In this document: piece after piece, positions 6,856 through 8,824 of the stretch
How positions within the stretch are numbered: the first letter of the stretch is position 1
Layout of the letters: each line of letters opens with the position of its first letter
The notes under the pieces: model-generated
Databases searched by the model: none
What the model saw: the letters and a program-made list of their open reading frames with translations, nothing else
Told to the model about the DNA's origin: nothing
Translations under genes and position numbers: made by a program
Assembly: GCA_035626995.1 (NCBI GenBank)
Contig: DASPMP010000212.1
Span: forward strand, 1-8,824
Direction of reading: 5' to 3'
DNA: 8,824 nucleotides
From: DASPMP01 sp035626995
Lineage (GTDB): Bacteria > Gemmatimonadota > Gemmatimonadetes > Gemmatimonadales > Gemmatimonadaceae

Positions 6856-7868
6856 CGAGGGAGCCGTGACGCCCAGGAGGGAGGCAAACCGTCGCGCAGC
6901 TCGATGGGCGCCGGACATTCCGTTTCCGCGGGCACGGCATGGGCGCGGACGTGGCTGGCCATGCGTTTCAGCCCGTCGGGGATTTGCAGCGAATACCGGG
7001 AATAAGCATCGGCGAATATCGACCGGGCAAGCGCGTGGTCACAGTGCGCATGCTTCACCTCGTGCCGCGGCGGCAGGAAGTCCACGCGATCGGGAACGTC
7101 CATGACATGCGCGATGTTGCGAGCCAGCTCCCGTACGGACATGGGTTCGTCTCCACCGATGTTCACGGTGACGTTGCGGCCGTTCGGGAGATGCGGCGCC
7201 TGGACGATGGCTTCCGCGATGACGTCGATGTATGAAAAACTTCGCGTCTGCTCGCCGTCGCCGAACACCGGCATTGGTTGTCCCGCGAGGGCGCGCGCCA
7301 TGAAGATCCCCACGACGTTGCGATACGGATCCGAGATGTTCTGTCGGGGGCCGTACACATTGTGCGGCCGGAAAATCGTGTATGCCGGCCCGCCATAGTA
7401 GCGCAGCGCCGACTGGATATGCTGCTCGCAGGCGAGCTTGGCAATGCCATAGGGATCAATCGGGGCGGGCGGAGTGGTCTCGGAGAACGGCCGGTCGTCG
7501 GCCGGGTGACCATACACCGCGATCGACGAGGTGAAGACGAAATGCGAGACCCGGGCGCGCTGGGCGGCCGCCAGCACATTCGCCGTGCCTGTTACGTTGT
7601 TCGTGTAATTAAAGACCGGAATGTGATGTGAGAGCCCTTCCGCGGCGTATGCCGCGAGGTGGAATACCACGTTGGGCTGGAAGCGCGCAAAGATGTCGTC
7701 GAGCGGTGCGTTGATGGACCGTTCCACGAACTGCGCGCCTTCGGGAAGATTTTCCCGAAAGCCGCCGGACAGGTCATCCAGAATCAGGACGGAACCGCCA
7801 GCACGGACCAGTCGCTCGGCGACGTGGGATCCGATGAAGCCGGCTCCACCGGTGACAATCGCTTTCAT
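6852..7868 (-). CDS. NAD-dependent epimerase/dehydratase (GalE-like, extended SDR)
   Basis: This 338-residue extended short-chain dehydrogenase probably interconverts nucleotide sugars. The NAD-binding motif GGAGFIG is at 7-13. The acidic pair in LILDDLSGG (31-32) favours NAD over NADP. HLAAYAAEG at 70-78 is typical of UDP-glucose 4-epimerase-like enzymes in polysaccharide loci. TSS at 113-115 supplies the active-site serine, and YGIAK at 140-144 is the YxxxK pair. RPHNVYGP and the later RSFSYIDV are nucleotide-sugar contacts usual for the family. The exact sugar cannot be read. The frame stays open upstream to 8003, but ATG 7868 places the Rossmann strand at residue 2, as is normal for the family, so I choose it. 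It has no good Shine-Dalgarno and follows a T-run. The stop overlaps the next gene by 4 bp. It is the first gene of the inferred five-gene operon. Confidence 0.93.
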   Translation of the reverse strand: MKAIVTGGAGFIGSHVAERLVRAGGSVLILDDLSGGFRENLPEGAQFVERSINAPLDDIFARFQPNVVFHLAAYAAEGLSHHIPVFNYTNNVTGTANVLAAAQRARVSHFVFTSSIAVYGHPADDRPFSETTPPAPIDPYGIAKLACEQHIQSALRYYGGPAYTIFRPHNVYGPRQNISDPYRNVVGIFMARALAGQPMPVFGDGEQTRSFSYIDVIAEAIVQAPHLPNGRNVTVNIGGDEPMSVRELARNIAHVMDVPDRVDFLPPRHEVKHAHCDHALARSIFADAYSRYSLQIPDGLKRMASHVRAHAVPAETECPAPIELRDGLPPSWASRLPR

Positions 7869-7887
7869 CAGCTGAAAAATTAGGCCG

Positions 7888-7904
7888 GCCCGATGAGTTC
7901 GGGC
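7888..7904 (-). promoter_or_regulatory. Leader hairpin upstream of the epimerase start
   Basis: On the minus strand GCCCGA and TCGGGC pair as a 6-bp stem with a 5-nt loop. About eight bases later comes a run of five T, then the epimerase ATG 19 bases after the stem. The T-run is too far from the stem for a standard terminator, but the layout could slow transcription or hide the start site. No Shine-Dalgarno stands between the hairpin and the ATG. Confidence 0.35.
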
Positions 7905-7945
7905 GCGGGCTTGCATGATAACGGAGGCCTGAAAGCTGCGCTGAG

Positions 7946-7958
7946 ACGCAACTTGCGT
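7946..7958. promoter_or_regulatory. Perfect 13-bp palindrome, possible operator
   Basis: ACGCAA and TTGCGT form a perfect inverted repeat around a single central C. It sits roughly midway between the two divergent start codons, and in the putative leader of the minus operon. Size and position suit a dimeric repressor or activator able to act on both directions. No regulator gene is present in the window to pair with it. Confidence 0.4.
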
Positions 7959-8008
7959 TGGTAAATCGCGTCGTGGGCGCCTAGACAGGCGACAGGGTGC
8001 CATCGAGC

Positions 8009-8037
8009 TTTATATGGCGACGCGGCCTCGGGGTCAT
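8009..8037 (-). promoter_or_regulatory. Candidate sigma-70-type promoter for the epimerase-methyltransferase operon
   Basis: On the minus strand ATGACC (8037-8032; four of six to TTGACA) is followed after exactly 17 bp by TATAAA (8014-8009; five of six to TATAAT). The start point would be near 8002, giving a leader of about 130 nt before ATG 7868. The match is moderate, and the lineage's promoter consensus is unknown. Confidence 0.35.
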
Positions 8038-8040
8038 TCA

Positions 8041-8049
8041 AAGGAAAGG
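8041..8049 (+). promoter_or_regulatory. Ribosome-binding site deciding the GTG start at 8059
   Basis: The purine run AAGGAAAGG ends nine bases before GTG 8059. It is the best Shine-Dalgarno match seen at any start in the window. It supports this GTG over the first in-frame ATG at 8209, which lies just before the first membrane helix. Confidence 0.6.
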
Positions 8050-8058
8050 CAAATCACG

Positions 8059-8824
8059 GTGAGCAGCCCTCTGCGGCCAGCAGTTGCACGAGAAACGTCA
8101 GCACCCGTACGCGGAGCGCCCCGGCCATCCGGTGGCGCCCGCATCATCGGGCATCTTCCCCAGTATGACGTTCGGGTTCGGCGCGAGCTGGCGCACCGTC
8201 GTTTCGTCATGTCCGTCGCGCGGCGCGCGCTACGGCTGGTCAGCCTGCATGTGGCGGACGCCGGCGCCGTCTGGTCGGCCGCGCTGATCGCGGCAGCGCT
8301 GACTGACATTCCGTTCGTGCCGCAGGTCGGCGCAGCGCTCGTCGCGTTCATGCTGCTGGGGCTGAACGTTCGTGGGAGTTATCGCCCGGGAGCCGCGCGT
8401 CGCGATGGCGTCCGGCTCGCCTCGGGGGTGCTCATCGGGGTGGCTTTGGCGTGGCTGCCGGGGACGCTGCCGGGTGAGATGCCCATGACTGCGCAGTTCC
8501 TGGCGACGCTTGGGCTCGCCGCCATTGCGCTGCTGATCGTCGAGCGCCGGGTGATCGACGCGGTTGTTCACGCCGCCTACGAGCGGGGCATCGGCTTGCG
8601 TCGCGCCCTGCTGGTGGCTACCGCGGAGAGTGCCGCGAATTTCCTGGCGGTGCTGAAAGCGGATCATGAAGACGCGCGGACCGCGGAAGACCAGGTGATC
8701 GTGGGATTCGTGACGCCGTCGCGCACTCCCAACCCCGAAGCGCTCGGCACGCTGGCCGACCTCGAAGCTGTGGTAGACAGCGAAGACGTGGGAGAGGTCT
8801 TGGTGGCCGCGTCGCTTTCACGTT
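8059..8824 (+). CDS. Polyprenyl-phosphate glycosylphosphotransferase, N-terminal part (runs off window)
   Basis: The + frame from GTG 8059 is open to the window edge, giving about 255 residues. A basic N-terminal stretch of about 50 residues is followed by RRALRLVSLHVADAG, the usual lead into the first helix of WcaJ/EpsE-type enzymes. About four hydrophobic helices follow, in the 8230-8560 range. From about 8602 a Rossmann-like CoA-binding-type domain reads RRALLVATAESAANFL, then VIVGFVTPS, then LGTLADLEAVVDSEDVGEVLVA, a pattern characteristic of this family. The catalytic sugar-transferase domain, which moves a sugar-1-phosphate onto undecaprenyl phosphate at the inner membrane, would lie beyond the edge. 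The start is supported by a strong upstream purine run. The gene is divergent from the epimerase operon and points to exopolysaccharide or O-antigen assembly. Which sugar it uses cannot be told. Confidence 0.85.
   Translation, partial: MSSPLRPAVARETSAPVRGAPRPSGGARIIGHLPQYDVRVRRELAHRRFVMSVARRALRLVSLHVADAGAVWSAALIAAALTDIPFVPQVGAALVAFMLLGLNVRGSYRPGAARRDGVRLASGVLIGVALAWLPGTLPGEMPMTAQFLATLGLAAIALLIVERRVIDAVVHAAYERGIGLRRALLVATAESAANFLAVLKADHEDARTAEDQVIVGFVTPSRTPNPEALGTLADLEAVVDSEDVGEVLVAASLSR

Larger units (their letters stand above)
7869..8058. promoter_or_regulatory. Divergent intergenic region between epimerase operon and glycosylphosphotransferase
   Basis: These 190 bp separate the starts of two oppositely directed polysaccharide genes and should hold both promoters. 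It contains a candidate minus-strand promoter, a 13-bp palindrome and a short hairpin with a T-run near the epimerase start. For the + gene I see a good ribosome site but no convincing -35/-10 pair. The region is visibly more AT-rich in short patches (7870-7882 and 8009-8015) than the flanking genes. Confidence 0.7.

Noticed and set aside
7869..8003. N-terminal extension of the epimerase up to ATG 8003 or ATG 7916
   Set aside because: The Rossmann strand begins at residue 2 from ATG 7868. The extension is basic with no domain, and it would cover the palindrome and hairpin.
7982..8015. Plus-strand promoter TAGACA with TTATAT
   Set aside because: The spacing is about 22 bp, too long for a sigma-70 promoter.
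8034..8351. Minus-strand open frame opposite the glycosylphosphotransferase start
   Set aside because: The + frame shows a good ribosome site, membrane helices and family motifs; the minus frame has none.

Overview
The window is GC-rich DNA with densely packed genes, many GTG starts and 4-8 bp gene overlaps. This suggests a free-living, probably soil or environmental high-GC bacterium such as Gemmatimonadota, Acidobacteriota or Myxococcota. The lineage is an inference from general gene style; no marker gene is present.

Layout: (1) A + strand gene at 101-1756 encodes a DadA/GlpO-like FAD oxidoreductase fused to a C-terminal Rieske [2Fe-2S] domain. (2) A gene-free stretch at 1757-2268 holds 22 unbroken 21-bp tandem units (1798-2259). 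It lies between two convergent genes and runs up to the stop codon of the second. (3) Five genes on the minus strand read from about 7868 down to 2269: an NAD-dependent sugar epimerase, three different SAM-dependent methyltransferases linked by 4-8 bp overlaps, and a seven-helix membrane GGDEF-EAL protein 36 bp further on. (4) A 190-bp divergent intergenic region (7869-8058) holds a candidate minus-strand promoter, a perfect 13-bp palindrome and a leader hairpin. (5) A + strand gene starts at GTG 8059 and runs off the window. It encodes the N-terminal part of a polyprenyl-phosphate glycosylphosphotransferase, the enzyme type that starts exopolysaccharide or O-antigen repeat units on a lipid carrier.

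The right-hand part looks like the edge of a surface-polysaccharide locus. The divergent transferase would load the first sugar, the epimerase would supply a nucleotide sugar, and the methyltransferases would methylate sugars or the growing glycan. The c-di-GMP enzyme at the operon end could couple the pathway to c-di-GMP control. The roles in this chain are inferred; the enzyme families are read directly from motifs.

The least explained element is the 21-bp array. It is in perfect phase, contains an internal 63-bp higher-order duplication, and much of its variation is spaced by three bases. That spacing makes many changes synonymous in two opposed reading frames, yet neither frame has a credible gene start. 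No RNA gene, insertion sequence, CRISPR array or clear intrinsic terminator was found.
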